In this document: piece after piece, positions 53,556 to 63,181 of the stretch
How the letters are laid out: every line of letters begins with the position of its first letter
Numbering within the stretch: the stretch's first letter is position 1
From: Flavobacteriaceae bacterium UBA980
Lineage (GTDB): Bacteria; Bacteroidota; Bacteroidia; Flavobacteriales; Flavobacteriaceae
Length of the DNA stretch: 64,000 nt
NCBI GenBank assembly: GCA_002292265.1
Contig: DBBQ01000015.1
Span: 67,246 to 131,245 of the forward strand
Reading direction: 5' to 3'
The notes under the pieces: model-generated
The model's input: only the letters and a program-made list of their open reading frames with translations
Database searches by the model: none
Told to the model about the DNA's origin: nothing
Position numbers and translations under genes: made by a program

Positions 53556-54875
53556 ATGGGTAAAAAGATTGACGGCTTTTCCAAACTGACCCAATCAGAA
53601 AAAATAGATTGGATCACCAACACTCACTTTAAGAACCCTGAAAAAGCACAAAAACAATTAGAAGTCTATTGGAACCCTGATTCCAAGCTTCAAAAGCGTC
53701 ATGATGAATTCATAGAAAACACACTTTCCAATTTTTACCTTCCTCTGGGAGTTGCTCCCAACTTTTTAATTAATGGTACTACCTACACGCTACCCCTAGT
53801 TGTGGAAGAGAGTTCGGTGGTGGCTGCTGCGAGCAATGCAGCTAAATTTTGGGGGAGTCGTGGAGGGTTTACTACCCAAGTAATTAATACTTTAAAAGTA
53901 GGTCATGTTCATTTTTATTTTAAAGGAGATCCCAGAGAGCTGCAAAAATTTTTTAATCGTAGAAAAAAGGATCTACTTCAATCTACCCTGTCCCTGACTA
54001 AAAATATGGAAGCCCGTGGTGGGGGGATCACCAAACTTGAATTGGTGGATAAAAGCGAAGCACTCGCCAACTATTTCCAACTGCATATGGAGTTTAAAAC
54101 AAAAGATGCCATGGGGGCCAATTTTATCAACTCCTGCTTGGAACTCGTTGCAAAAAAATTCATAGAATTTGCGGAAGAAGATCAGTTAACACAAGGAAAA
54201 GAAAACACTTTAGAAATCGCGATGAGCATTCTCTCAAACTATGTCCCTGAATGTTTGGTTCGTGCAGAAGTGCGTTGCCCAGTAACGGACTTTACGCTTC
54301 AAAACAACGGTGTAGCTGGAGCCACTTTTGCAAAAAAAATGGTTGATGCTGTTGCCATCGCGAGTTGTGAACCCTACCGTGCGGTAACCCATAACAAGGG
54401 AATTATGAACGGTGTGGATGCCTTAGTAATTGCTACAGGAAATGATTTTAGAGCTGTGGAGGCGGGCGTTCATGCTTTTGCCTCAAGATCGGGACGCTAC
54501 CGTTCCTTGAGTAATGCCTATGTTCAGGAGGAACAGTTTGTAATGGAGCTTACCTTACCCCTTGCTCTAGGCACGGTGGGTGGGCTTACTAAACTTCACC
54601 CTATGGTAGAATGGTGTATGGAACTTTTGGGAAATCCCTCTGCCGAAGAATTGATGGAAATTGTCGCAGTAGCGGGATTGGCTCAAAATTTTGCTGCCTT
54701 GCGTTCTCTTGTAACTACAGGAATCCAAAAAGGTCATATGAAAATGCATTTGCTCAATATCCTGAATCAATTTGAGGCCAGCGAGACTCAAAAGAAAGCT
54801 GCTTTAGCATATTTCAAAACGGAACCCGTAACGGTTCAGGCTGTAGGTGCCTTTTTACAAAAAAACAGTCTTTAG
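53556..54875 (+). CDS. Hydroxymethylglutaryl-CoA reductase, class II
   Basis: 439-residue enzyme that interconverts HMG-CoA and mevalonate, here probably for isoprenoid synthesis. Class II features: no membrane domain, N-terminal GFSKLTQSEKIDWI, DAMGANFINSCLE near residue 188, EVRCPV near 240 and ATGNDFRAVEAGVHAFA near 290. Followed after 1 base by the GHMP kinase, as expected for the mevalonate pathway used by Flavobacteriaceae. Confidence 0.95.
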   Translation: MGKKIDGFSKLTQSEKIDWITNTHFKNPEKAQKQLEVYWNPDSKLQKRHDEFIENTLSNFYLPLGVAPNFLINGTTYTLPLVVEESSVVAAASNAAKFWGSRGGFTTQVINTLKVGHVHFYFKGDPRELQKFFNRRKKDLLQSTLSLTKNMEARGGGITKLELVDKSEALANYFQLHMEFKTKDAMGANFINSCLELVAKKFIEFAEEDQLTQGKENTLEIAMSILSNYVPECLVRAEVRCPVTDFTLQNNGVAGATFAKKMVDAVAIASCEPYRAVTHNKGIMNGVDALVIATGNDFRAVEAGVHAFASRSGRYRSLSNAYVQEEQFVMELTLPLALGTVGGLTKLHPMVEWCMELLGNPSAEELMEIVAVAGLAQNFAALRSLVTTGIQKGHMKMHLLNILNQFEASETQKKAALAYFKTEPVTVQAVGAFLQKNSL

Positions 54876-54876
54876 T

Positions 54877-55779
54877 ATGGCTTCATTTTACAGTTCCGGA
54901 AAATTATTAATTACCGCAGAATATGCTGTTTTAGGAGGGGCAAAGGCATTGGCAATTCCTTGCCAAAAAGGACAGAAGTTACACTTTGAAGAAAGTGCCG
55001 AATCCGTACTGCATTGGAACAGTTATGATGAAAGAGGAAACCGCTGGTTTGAAGCTCAATTTGAATTGCCTGAACTGAAGGTTGTTCAAACTTCAGATCC
55101 TAATGCTTCAAAGCGTTTACAAGATATTTTAAACTTTGCTAAAAAAAAAAATCCTTCGTTTTTAAACTTGGGAGGAACAGTAAAAACCGAATTGGAGTTC
55201 AATCGCCATTGGGGCTTAGGAAGTTCTGCTACTCTAATTGTAAATATCGCTTCATGGGCAAAAATAAACCCCTACCAATTGCTTGAAAACAGTTTTGGAG
55301 GTAGTGGTTACGATGTGGCCTGTGGTCTTGCCGAAGGTCCCATTTTTTTTACCAAAAAGAAAAACACCCCTAAAGTCGAACCGATAACTTTTTCGCCTCC
55401 ATTTAGAAATGAATTGTATTTTGTTTATTTAAATCAAAAAAGAGATAGCCAAGAGGCCGTTCAAAATTTTGACGTGAAACGGGTCACTCCCACTCTTATT
55501 TCTACATTAGATCAACTCACCGAAGCTATTTCAATAAGCACAAATTTAAAGGAATTTACTGCCCTGATCGAACAACACGAAAATTTAATCGGTCAGTTGA
55601 TCCAACAAAAAACGATAAAAGAAATTTTATTCTCAGACTTTTTGGGAAGTATCAAAAGCTTAGGGGCGTGGGGAGGTGATTTTATCTTGGCAACAGGTGG
55701 GAAGGAAACCCATGACTATTTTACGGAAAAAGGCTTCGATACTGTAATCCCCTTTAATCAAATGTGCAAGATCAATTAG
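54877..55779 (+). CDS. GHMP kinase of the mevalonate pathway (GYDIA family)
   Basis: 300-residue GHMP-superfamily kinase. N-terminal SSGKLLITAEYAVLGGAKAL, ATP-loop GLGSSATLIVNIAS near residue 115 and GSGYDVACGLAEGP near 147, the variant of the GYDIA signature. Likely phosphorylates mevalonate or phosphomevalonate; the exact substrate cannot be told from sequence. The ATG at 54877 follows the HMG-CoA reductase stop by 1 base, and a 10-codon extension into that gene is rejected. Confidence 0.88.
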   Translation: MASFYSSGKLLITAEYAVLGGAKALAIPCQKGQKLHFEESAESVLHWNSYDERGNRWFEAQFELPELKVVQTSDPNASKRLQDILNFAKKKNPSFLNLGGTVKTELEFNRHWGLGSSATLIVNIASWAKINPYQLLENSFGGSGYDVACGLAEGPIFFTKKKNTPKVEPITFSPPFRNELYFVYLNQKRDSQEAVQNFDVKRVTPTLISTLDQLTEAISISTNLKEFTALIEQHENLIGQLIQQKTIKEILFSDFLGSIKSLGAWGGDFILATGGKETHDYFTEKGFDTVIPFNQMCKIN

Positions 55780-55790
55780 ATACGGTACGC

Positions 55791-56102
55791 TTAGGTTTTA
55801 CTGAAACTCATTTTTTGACCATCTAGCACGGCTGTAATTTGATTTTTATCATAAACCGCCATAAAGATGTCATCTTCTTTTTTAACGTGAAGAATATTCT
55901 TTTTTTTCTTGTAGTCGGCGGAAAAAACTTTGACTTCCTCTTCTTGAGAATTGTATTTTACCCAGCCTTCTACTTGGTCTTCATTAGCAAAAATAAGCTT
56001 GTAATAACTCGCATCCGGTTCGTTGGTAGAAGTACACATCCAAACCGTCCCTACAAGGGCTAGAGACTGTCTGATTTTCTTTGTAAAACGAAATAATCGC
56101 AT
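55791..56102 (-). CDS. Hypothetical protein, 103 aa
   Basis: ATG-initiated 103-residue protein. The first about 25 residues are basic then hydrophobic (MRLFRFTKKIRQSLALVGTVW), a possible membrane anchor or signal peptide; the rest is rich in Lys, Glu and Tyr with predicted beta strands (YYKLIFANEDQVEGWVKYN). I do not recognise a family. It stands alone between the kinase (converging, 11-base gap) and the ppiD terminator. Confidence 0.6.
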   Translation of the reverse strand: MRLFRFTKKIRQSLALVGTVWMCTSTNEPDASYYKLIFANEDQVEGWVKYNSQEEEVKVFSADYKKKKNILHVKKEDDIFMAVYDKNQITAVLDGQKMSFSKT

Positions 56103-56140
56103 GAATTATAGCTTTTATCGATTTGCAAATCAAATTTCAT

Positions 56141-56172
56141 GCCAAAAAAACCCTTAAGGCTGTTAAGGGTTT
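56141..56172 (-). terminator. Rho-independent terminator after ppiD
   Basis: Perfect 10-base-pair stem AAACCCTTAA/TTAAGGGTTT with a 5-base loop (arms 56148-56157 and 56163-56172). Read on the minus strand it ends in a run of seven T, 28 bases after the ppiD stop. Confidence 0.88.
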
Positions 56173-56199
56173 TATATTGTACAATTTTTAATTACTGCA

Positions 56200-58314
56200 T
56201 TAGTAATAGAGAGCTCTATTGTCTTCTATTTCTGCTACGGATTCTAAGGCTACAAAAACATTTTCAATTAAAGTAAAACTAGCATTTCTTTGAATCTCCT
56301 TTGAATAAGCAGAGTAGTCCTCTAGATCTTCAACAATATTTTTCTGATTTAAAAGGATTTTATAAACACCTTTATCTCCTTGTACTAAATCAGAGAGTTC
56401 TCCTTCGTTCATTGCAAAAGCGGTCCCCACAACGTTGGGTTCGTTCCCTGCGCCTACAATGGTTGGATTTTTTTGATTTACTGCTGAGGCCGTTTCAACA
56501 GTTAGGTTTTCCTCTTCGGACAAAGCTTCTAAAGTAGTTTTATCTGCGTAGCGTTTTTTAATTAATGCGGCTTTCTTGTCTTCCATGAGGATTTTTCTCA
56601 CTTCAGCGCCCACCTCGTCAATAGAAGCTAAACCTTCTTTAACTTTTGCGGTGAGTTGTACTACTACATAGCCTCCTTGGTTTAGTGAAAAGCGTCTGAT
56701 GTCCCCTATCTTGGTGTCTTCTTCAAAAGCCCATCGAACAATATTTCTTTGTCCTGGCAGACCGGGTAAATTTTCTTCTAGGGCTGCAATTTGTTGCACG
56801 GGTCGTACTTGATAGTTACTTTTTTCAGCAATTGCTAAAAAATCGTTTTGTTCATTACTATCCATCTCAAACTGAGTAGCCTCTCTAAAAATTTCATTGG
56901 AAGTTTGATCTGAAGGAACCGCTTCGGTTACTACGTCAGCAATCAATGCTAAATCGTCCTTGTCGGTAACCTTGATAATATGGAACCCAAATTCCGTTTC
57001 GACTAAACCTACACGATTAACCCGATTGGTATTGACAAAATTAAAAAATTCTGTGGCCATTTCGCCCTCTTGGAAAAAGCCTAAATCTCCTCCACGCGTT
57101 CTTGTGGGACCATCCGAGTTTTCCAAGGCAAGTGCGTCAAAGTCTGCAGAGGCTCTTCTGGCAAGGCGATACACCCGATTGGCTTCTTTTTTTGCTTCTT
57201 CTTTTGTTCTAGTGACGTTGGAAGAAGCACGGGTTGCCCCTTCATAAGCAATCAAGATGTGACTCGCACGAAGGGATGCATTTTTTTTACGTCCTAAAAG
57301 TCTAGAAATCTTAAATGAATTTCCATCGCGATAGGGACCAAAAACTTCTCCCTCGTCTAAACTGAAAAGTATATCTGCATATTCGTTGTTGTATTGTCCA
57401 CGGGGTTTGTACACGGAATCAAAAGAAACTTCGGAATATTGATCTACAAAATCTGCTACATTTTTGGTTTCTTTAAAACCTTCTAGCGTGTCTGTTAACT
57501 TAGAAACATTATTGTAAGCAATACGTTGGGACTTTAGTCCATCAAGGCGCAAACGAATGGTTGCCAAATCGTCCTCTGTGGGACGTTCATCAAAGGCGAC
57601 ATATTGAATATTTCGGGTCTCGTCTCGCTCGAATTCATCTTTGTGCTCTTGGATGTATTTTTTGATTTCGGAGTCTGTTACCTCAACAAGACTGTCGGGG
57701 ATTACATCAAAAGGAATTTGAACGTATTGTATGTTTACATTGTCGTTTTCAAGGTGGTAATTGGCTTTTGCCTCAGCTTCTGTCATCCCAGCACTCGCCT
57801 TAATTAAATCCAGATAAATCCGTTGTTTTGCGATTCCAATGATACTTTGCTCTTGAAATTTCCAATTTTCGTAGGCCGTGGGGTTTGTAGATTTTAATTG
57901 AGCAATAAAATCCGTGAATATTCCAAAATCAAAAAACCCTGCCTCGTTTTGAAAATCTGGGTTGTTTACAATGTTATCATCCGATGAGATAATTTGTTCC
58001 AGTTGATCTTTACCCGCATCGATTCCTAGTTTTTCAAACTGCTGTTCAAATACAGTGTTTCTCAACGCTTGATTCCATACAAGGTTTACAGATTGTAAGG
58101 TGGAATAATTGTAGGTGCGTTCGGTTTGTTCGACCAGCTGGCGAAAGTAATTGAGCTCTACCTCTTCGTCATTGATCAGTGCGATAGGATCCGTAGGACC
58201 GGAATTTGAAGAACTTCCGTCAAACACTCCGGAGATTACAAAAGCGAAAAGCGCCATTCCGATTACGAGAATCAAAAAAATGGAGCGTTGTCTAATTTTT
58301 CCTAAAATGGCCAT
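56200..58314 (-). CDS. Peptidyl-prolyl isomerase / periplasmic chaperone PpiD-SurA type
   Basis: 704-residue inner-membrane-anchored folding factor. One N-terminal membrane helix (about 11-32), a SurA_N-like helical domain, a parvulin domain at about 345-450 (RASHILIAYEG, GGDLGFFQEGEMATEFFNF, ETEFGFHIIKVTD) and a second, degenerate parvulin-like region near the C-terminus. It assists outer-membrane and secreted proteins as they leave the Sec channel. Last gene of the coaX run, 98 bases after the CNNM gene. Confidence 0.93.
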   Translation of the reverse strand: MAILGKIRQRSIFLILVIGMALFAFVISGVFDGSSSNSGPTDPIALINDEEVELNYFRQLVEQTERTYNYSTLQSVNLVWNQALRNTVFEQQFEKLGIDAGKDQLEQIISSDDNIVNNPDFQNEAGFFDFGIFTDFIAQLKSTNPTAYENWKFQEQSIIGIAKQRIYLDLIKASAGMTEAEAKANYHLENDNVNIQYVQIPFDVIPDSLVEVTDSEIKKYIQEHKDEFERDETRNIQYVAFDERPTEDDLATIRLRLDGLKSQRIAYNNVSKLTDTLEGFKETKNVADFVDQYSEVSFDSVYKPRGQYNNEYADILFSLDEGEVFGPYRDGNSFKISRLLGRKKNASLRASHILIAYEGATRASSNVTRTKEEAKKEANRVYRLARRASADFDALALENSDGPTRTRGGDLGFFQEGEMATEFFNFVNTNRVNRVGLVETEFGFHIIKVTDKDDLALIADVVTEAVPSDQTSNEIFREATQFEMDSNEQNDFLAIAEKSNYQVRPVQQIAALEENLPGLPGQRNIVRWAFEEDTKIGDIRRFSLNQGGYVVVQLTAKVKEGLASIDEVGAEVRKILMEDKKAALIKKRYADKTTLEALSEEENLTVETASAVNQKNPTIVGAGNEPNVVGTAFAMNEGELSDLVQGDKGVYKILLNQKNIVEDLEDYSAYSKEIQRNASFTLIENVFVALESVAEIEDNRALYY

Positions 58315-58412
58315 AGTTGCTATTTTTGATGGTTTGCGAAATTAAGCTATTCCTTTGAATAAAGAAAGTTCCTTTGTTTAAAAATAGGGATGTATTTTTT
58401 TACAGCTATGAT

Positions 58413-59690
58413 CTAATCTCCTTGTGAATGCTCTAATAGAATTTGTTCAATCTTCGTAGCTGCAACTTTTTTAATGGTTAAGGTATTGGGTGGAATTTGG
58501 ATTTGTTGTCCTTTCTTTGGGATTTCGCCAATATGGTATGCAATTAGACCACCTAAGGTTTCGTAAAACTCACTTTCTGGAAGTGAGAGGTTGTATTTTT
58601 GATTTAAATAGTCGACTTCCAAACGCGCAGAAAAATCAAATGTGGTTTCATCCAATTGTGTTTCAATATGAGCCACCGTGTCAAATTCATCTTCAATTTC
58701 TCCAAAGAGCTCTTCCACTATGTCTTCTACTGTCAATATTCCTGAAATCCCCCCGTGTTCGTCGATCACTACAGAAATACTTTTATGCTGACGTGTCAAT
58801 AATTTTAAAACGTCATTGATCAGCATAGTTTCTGGGACATAGGCAAGAGGTAAAAGTATGTTTTTTAAAATCTTAGGATTTTTCATCATATCGAAAACAT
58901 GAACATAACCCAAGATTTGATCGATTGATTTTTGATAAACTGGAATTTTAGAAAACCCAGTGGAAATAAAAAGCGCTTTGATTTCTTCAATGGGTGTATT
59001 TTCATCTACAGCAATCACTTCGGCTCGAGGTACCATAGCCTCTTTGGCTTTTACATCAGAAAACTCAAGGGCTTTTTGAAAAATTTGTATTTCAGAATCC
59101 AAGCCTTCTTTGTCTTGGGTAGATTCCAATTGTTCTTCAATATAATTTCCTAACTCTACCTTGGAAAAGGAGAGTTGTACTTGATCAGAATCTGTTTTTA
59201 AGAAGCGTTTTAAAATAAGGTCTGTAAATTGAATGATTAAGTAAGTAAGTGGATAAAATGTGTAGTAGAAAAAAGCTACTGGAACGGCAAAGATTTTAAT
59301 GGCAAAATTGGCGTAAAGCTGAAAAAATACTTTAGGTAAAAACTCGGCTGTAATTAAGATGATCCCTGTTGAAATTAGGGTCTGATAAAACACCACTATC
59401 AAGCTGGGGTCAGCTCCTGTTAAGAGGGTTTCAGGGAAGAAGAGTTGGAGTATTCGATCTCCAGTAAAAATACCGTAGACTACAAGTGCAACATTATTTC
59501 CCAAAAGCATACTCGCTATGAATCGGGAAGGATTCTGAGTGATGTTTTTTAATACTTTAGAAGTAAAACTCCCTTGTAGTTTTTCAATTTCAAGGTAGAT
59601 TCTATTTGAGGACACAAAGGCTATTTCCATTCCTGAAAAAAACGCAGAGAGTACCAAACTGAAAATAATGACTAAATCGGATCCGATCAT
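58413..59690 (-). CDS. CNNM/DUF21-CBS-CorC family membrane protein (HlyC/CorC type)
   Basis: 425-residue inner-membrane protein: DUF21/CNNM domain with four helices (about 1-165; FFSGMEIAFVSSNRIYLE), a CBS pair (about 210-330; MVPRAEVIAV, SVVIDEHGGISGILTVEDI) and a CorC_HlyC domain (about 345-420). CNNM proteins move or sense Mg2+ and related divalent metals. GldE of gliding bacteria has the same layout, but gldE normally sits near gldD and ssb, which are not here. Overlaps the upstream small gene by 4 bases (ATGA). Confidence 0.9.
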   Translation of the reverse strand: MIGSDLVIIFSLVLSAFFSGMEIAFVSSNRIYLEIEKLQGSFTSKVLKNITQNPSRFIASMLLGNNVALVVYGIFTGDRILQLFFPETLLTGADPSLIVVFYQTLISTGIILITAEFLPKVFFQLYANFAIKIFAVPVAFFYYTFYPLTYLIIQFTDLILKRFLKTDSDQVQLSFSKVELGNYIEEQLESTQDKEGLDSEIQIFQKALEFSDVKAKEAMVPRAEVIAVDENTPIEEIKALFISTGFSKIPVYQKSIDQILGYVHVFDMMKNPKILKNILLPLAYVPETMLINDVLKLLTRQHKSISVVIDEHGGISGILTVEDIVEELFGEIEDEFDTVAHIETQLDETTFDFSARLEVDYLNQKYNLSLPESEFYETLGGLIAYHIGEIPKKGQQIQIPPNTLTIKKVAATKIEQILLEHSQGD

Positions 59691-59884
59691 TGAGAGGAGT
59701 TGTCCCTTTGATTAAATTTTTTTCTATAATGTCGTCTGAATAGCGCCATGAATATTGACAAAACTGCAAAACCCAAAAAATAATAAGCCCGCGTTTGATC
59801 ATAGCCCCACAAGGTTATGGTTTTGTAGGTTGAGATCCCAGCAATAACCAAATAGAGAATTTCTGAAATTTTATAAGTTTTCAT
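59687..59884 (-). CDS. Small hypothetical membrane protein
   Basis: 65-residue protein with two hydrophobic helices (ISEILYLVIAGISTYKTITL and YYFLGFAVLSIFMALF) and a basic Arg/Lys/His tail. It overlaps the CNNM gene by ATGA and follows lptC by 61 bases, which supports it as a real gene. No function is known. Confidence 0.7.
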   Translation of the reverse strand: MKTYKISEILYLVIAGISTYKTITLWGYDQTRAYYFLGFAVLSIFMALFRRHYRKKFNQRDNSSQ

Positions 59885-59945
59885 GCGTTTACAATTGAAT
59901 ATTAAAGGCTCAAAGTCTGCTCGACCTCAATTAGAAAATCTTGCT

Positions 59946-60521
59946 TCATTGAGTTGTTAAAGTATCCTTGGTTTCAGAAACAGCAACTGTACCGATAAGA
60001 TTCCCTGTTTGAAATTTAGTAAAATCTTTATTGGTATCCAATCGAATGGCATCGAAATCGTAGTCTTTATCTTTAAATTTAAAGGGCTGTTCGGTAAATA
60101 ACCATTCGTTTTCTGCATCCCAAAAAAGCTGCTGTGTGGTAAGTACGGAACCCTCATGAGATTTTAATTGTACGTTTCCTTTTAAGTCTATGAGCTTGGT
60201 GTCATTGTAGAGTGTTCCGAAATCGGCGAGAACTTCATTTTCATTTCCTTGGTCATCAAAGAAGATCACTTTCAGTCCTTCTGGAAACTCTGCATATCGA
60301 AAATCTAAATTGGTATAGTCAATGTGTTTCGGAGCTGTTAGAATCGCTTGTATTTTGATGGAATCAGTGTATACCATTCTTATATTTGATGCAGTTCCTA
60401 TGGGGTCTTGACGGTCGCTATTGATTTCTTTTAACGCACTTGTATTGTCTTCACAAGAAATAAAAAGGGCTGCGGTACCTACCACAACCCTGAAAAAAAT
60501 TTTATGTAAAGAGAGGTCCAT
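59946..60521 (-). CDS. lptC: LPS export protein LptC
   Basis: 191-residue lipoprotein-type LptC; the signal peptide ends GTAALFISC, with Cys23 as lipidation site, followed by the beta-jellyroll body (SNIRMVYTDSIKIQAILTAP, LFWDAENEWLFTEQPF). It receives LPS from LptB2FG and passes it to LptA. Starts immediately after the TPR gene stop (TAAATG). With lptE at 28 kb and lpxB at 48 kb this is the third LPS gene in the window. Confidence 0.88.
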   Translation of the reverse strand: MDLSLHKIFFRVVVGTAALFISCEDNTSALKEINSDRQDPIGTASNIRMVYTDSIKIQAILTAPKHIDYTNLDFRYAEFPEGLKVIFFDDQGNENEVLADFGTLYNDTKLIDLKGNVQLKSHEGSVLTTQQLFWDAENEWLFTEQPFKFKDKDYDFDAIRLDTNKDFTKFQTGNLIGTVAVSETKDTLTTQ

Positions 60522-61913
60522 TTACAGTTTCGGAACGGTCACGCTTCGGTTTATCCAACAACTGAATTTAATCACTGCCCCTTCATTTCCTTCGGTAAAA
60601 ATATCCGTTTTACTGGGCGCTCTTCCGATATAGCTTTCCGCTGTCCGTTTTGCTATTTTAGAAAGGGAATTATCTACATTTCCTGCTTTTTTAGCTAAAT
60701 CTGCGGCTAACCAATAAACTGCTCTCTTGTTAAATTGAGTGTCTCCACATTCGTTGGCACTGTCTGCATACATGTTTGCAATCAGTAAGTAGGCACGCCC
60801 TAAAGAAGGCTGAAAACCAAGTGCTTTGTTTGCATAGCTTCTAGCCGAACTTCTTCTCCCTGCAATTTTAAATTTATTTGCAATTTTTAAAAGAATTTTA
60901 GCCTTTCTGTAATTGTCTGTTTCAAGAGCAATAGACTCTTCGTAGTATTTTAAAGCTTCATCTGCATTTCCGCGCTTGTCATTTAACAAGCCTAGGTAGT
61001 AGGCAGAATCCGCAGAAGGGTCTAGGGTGTGGAGGGCTTCCACTAGGGTGACAAAGAAAGGATCGTCTGAACATTCTTTGCTGTCCATACGACTTGCAGC
61101 ACGCTTTAACCAAACAGATTCACCTTTGTTCTCATCAAAGTTTCTTTTGTATAAAGGAATAAGGTTTTCACAAGTCGCCTCTTTAGCGATGATGGCATCT
61201 AAGTTAGACAAAAACGTACCGATGGCTTTGGAGTTGATATTGTATACTCTTTTTCGTCGTTGCTCTTTACTAGTCAATGCATTTCCTTCGTCTTCTTTTT
61301 TTAGAATCACGTCTAATTTTTTCGCTAGTTCAGTAGTTTCAATTTCAAATTTTTCAGAAACCTCTTCATACTTATTAAACAGCATCTCCATGCTCACCTC
61401 ACTGTCTCCTGCTTTATATCTGTCATAAAGCGTTTTGAAGTAATTGTATAAGTGTTTTGGGTTGGTAAAGCTTTTTGCATCTTTAGTATACGCTTCTTCA
61501 AAAGTGGTATATACCACTTTTAAGTCTGCTATTTTATAATCGAGTAATGCCTGTGCTTTTCTACTGAGTACGTCCCCTACAGAACTTTTATTTTTCTTTG
61601 CAGGAAAGTATTGAACCCACTCGTCATAAAGTTGAATTAGGTCTTTTTTAGACGCATCAACTTCCTCGGGGGTTCCATTTTTAATGTAATGTTTTAAAAT
61701 GCGTTCTCCATAGGTGTAAATCGCGGCATTGAGGTCTGGACAACTCTGTCTAACTCGTGTCCAAGGTTCCATTGCGGATGCGTAGTTTTTAACTTTTACA
61801 TACTCTGCGAATATGGATAAATCTTGCATACAAGCGTTGCTATCTTGGGCTTGAATTTGATTCTGAAAAATCAATCCTAGTAATATAATCCCAAAAACGT
61901 ATAGCTTTTTCAT
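60522..61913 (-). CDS. Secreted TPR protein of the coaX-lptC operon
   Basis: 463-residue protein with a signal peptide (MKKLYVFGIILLGLIFQNQIQAQ), a helical N-terminal half and TPR units toward the C-terminus (SAYYLGLLNDKRGNADEALKYYEESIAL; SYANKALGFQPSLGRAYLLIANMY). Scattered cysteines (ACMQD, CENL, KECSDD, ECGD, FSCW) may form disulfides. The gene stands between an outer-membrane protein and lptC in an order I believe is widely kept in flavobacteria. No activity is established. Confidence 0.82.
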   Translation of the reverse strand: MKKLYVFGIILLGLIFQNQIQAQDSNACMQDLSIFAEYVKVKNYASAMEPWTRVRQSCPDLNAAIYTYGERILKHYIKNGTPEEVDASKKDLIQLYDEWVQYFPAKKNKSSVGDVLSRKAQALLDYKIADLKVVYTTFEEAYTKDAKSFTNPKHLYNYFKTLYDRYKAGDSEVSMEMLFNKYEEVSEKFEIETTELAKKLDVILKKEDEGNALTSKEQRRKRVYNINSKAIGTFLSNLDAIIAKEATCENLIPLYKRNFDENKGESVWLKRAASRMDSKECSDDPFFVTLVEALHTLDPSADSAYYLGLLNDKRGNADEALKYYEESIALETDNYRKAKILLKIANKFKIAGRRSSARSYANKALGFQPSLGRAYLLIANMYADSANECGDTQFNKRAVYWLAADLAKKAGNVDNSLSKIAKRTAESYIGRAPSKTDIFTEGNEGAVIKFSCWINRSVTVPKL

Positions 61914-61924
61914 CTTAATTATTT

Positions 61925-63181
61925 TTAATTATACTTTCTTTTTACAAACCAAATATCGTTTAGCGACAAACCGACGCGTAACGCAACTATTGTTTCTTGT
62001 ACCAAACCTGCCTCTTTTTGGCCTCGCTGACTAATTTCTAGTCCAACGTTAGCATTGGACAGACCTGCTAAAGGCAAACCTAAACCAAAAGATATGCCAG
62101 TTTCTGTTAAAGGTATGTTATTGACAATTGTACTCATCTGTTCTGTGCGAAATCCAAAGCGGTAAACCACTCGGCTCCAGAAACTTGTGAATGAAGCGTA
62201 ATTGGGAATAAAGTATCCTCCAGCAGCCCATTTTTTAGCATCTCTGTAAGAAACATTTGTTCTTTTAAAAAATTCATTGCTAAAGGTAGCAGATTTTATC
62301 AAATTATATTGTACCCCCAAAAACCATTTCTTGTCTTTGCCTAAACCCAACCCAAAACGTCGTGTCTCGGACAACTCCAAATTGGTTTGATCCAGTCCCG
62401 AAGAAGAGAGGTCAATTTCTGCCAAATCAATTATCGCTTGACTGGAAAATGATTGTACATAAAAAATACGGTTGTTTTGAGAATCTAAGTTGCCTCTCGG
62501 TTGATAGGCAATCATGGCTTGGGCATTGTATTTCTCCGCAATCGGAATATTCGCTTGTGCTGAGAATTGAAGACTCAACCCGGAAACACTGGAGTCATTT
62601 GTAAGAAAAGTTCCATTATCAACGCCATCTAGATACTGTCCGGTTCTATAAAACAAATTCCCAAAATTGTAATTTATAGTTGAGCCTATCGACAAATTGG
62701 GAGTGATCGGAACTCCTAAAGAGAAATAGGCTTGGTTTAACCCCCCTCTCCCTTCATAGAGATTGAAGACATCTGTATCAGAAAGTTGAGAGATTTTTTC
62801 TATTTGGTACCCCACCGAAGTAAATGGGAGTATTCCAAATCCAAAACTGAATTTTTTTGCTGGAATACTAACCGCGAGGTAATCCAAAGCGGCAAGGTCA
62901 GAATTTTCTGACGCTGAGGCAGAGGCTAGACTGTTATTTGTATAATTTATCCCTACAGAATAGGTCGTAACCTTTAAAAACCCATAGCTGGCAGGATTGT
63001 TCAAATTGGCGTGAATCGAATCTGTAAAAACATCCAGACCACCCATATGACGTGTCGCTTGTGTTCCATTAAAACTGCGCTCCCCTAGACCTGTAGCGGA
63101 ATAAGGAGAAGACACCGTGTTTTGTGCAACGAGCGGGGCAGTCATCAAAAGTAAAATGAAAAAAGCGTTTACTCGATTCAT
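61925..63181 (-). CDS. Outer-membrane beta-barrel protein, FadL/OmpP1-like
   Basis: 418-residue protein with a signal peptide (NAFFILLLMTAPLVAQ) and alternating amphipathic strands rich in Gly, Asn, Tyr and Phe. The opening segment (SSPYSATGLGERSFNGTQATRHMGGLDV) with an NNPAS element resembles FadL/PorV-like barrels. Substrate unknown. The ATG overlaps the coaX stop by 4 bases and the TPR gene follows after 11 bases. Confidence 0.8.
   Translation of the reverse strand: MNRVNAFFILLLMTAPLVAQNTVSSPYSATGLGERSFNGTQATRHMGGLDVFTDSIHANLNNPASYGFLKVTTYSVGINYTNNSLASASASENSDLAALDYLAVSIPAKKFSFGFGILPFTSVGYQIEKISQLSDTDVFNLYEGRGGLNQAYFSLGVPITPNLSIGSTINYNFGNLFYRTGQYLDGVDNGTFLTNDSSVSGLSLQFSAQANIPIAEKYNAQAMIAYQPRGNLDSQNNRIFYVQSFSSQAIIDLAEIDLSSSGLDQTNLELSETRRFGLGLGKDKKWFLGVQYNLIKSATFSNEFFKRTNVSYRDAKKWAAGGYFIPNYASFTSFWSRVVYRFGFRTEQMSTIVNNIPLTETGISFGLGLPLAGLSNANVGLEISQRGQKEAGLVQETIVALRVGLSLNDIWFVKRKYN

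Noticed and set aside
58413..59690. Calling the CNNM/CBS/CorC gene gldE.
   Set aside because: Domain layout fits, but the usual gldE neighbours are absent and the family is broad, so the symbol is not justified.
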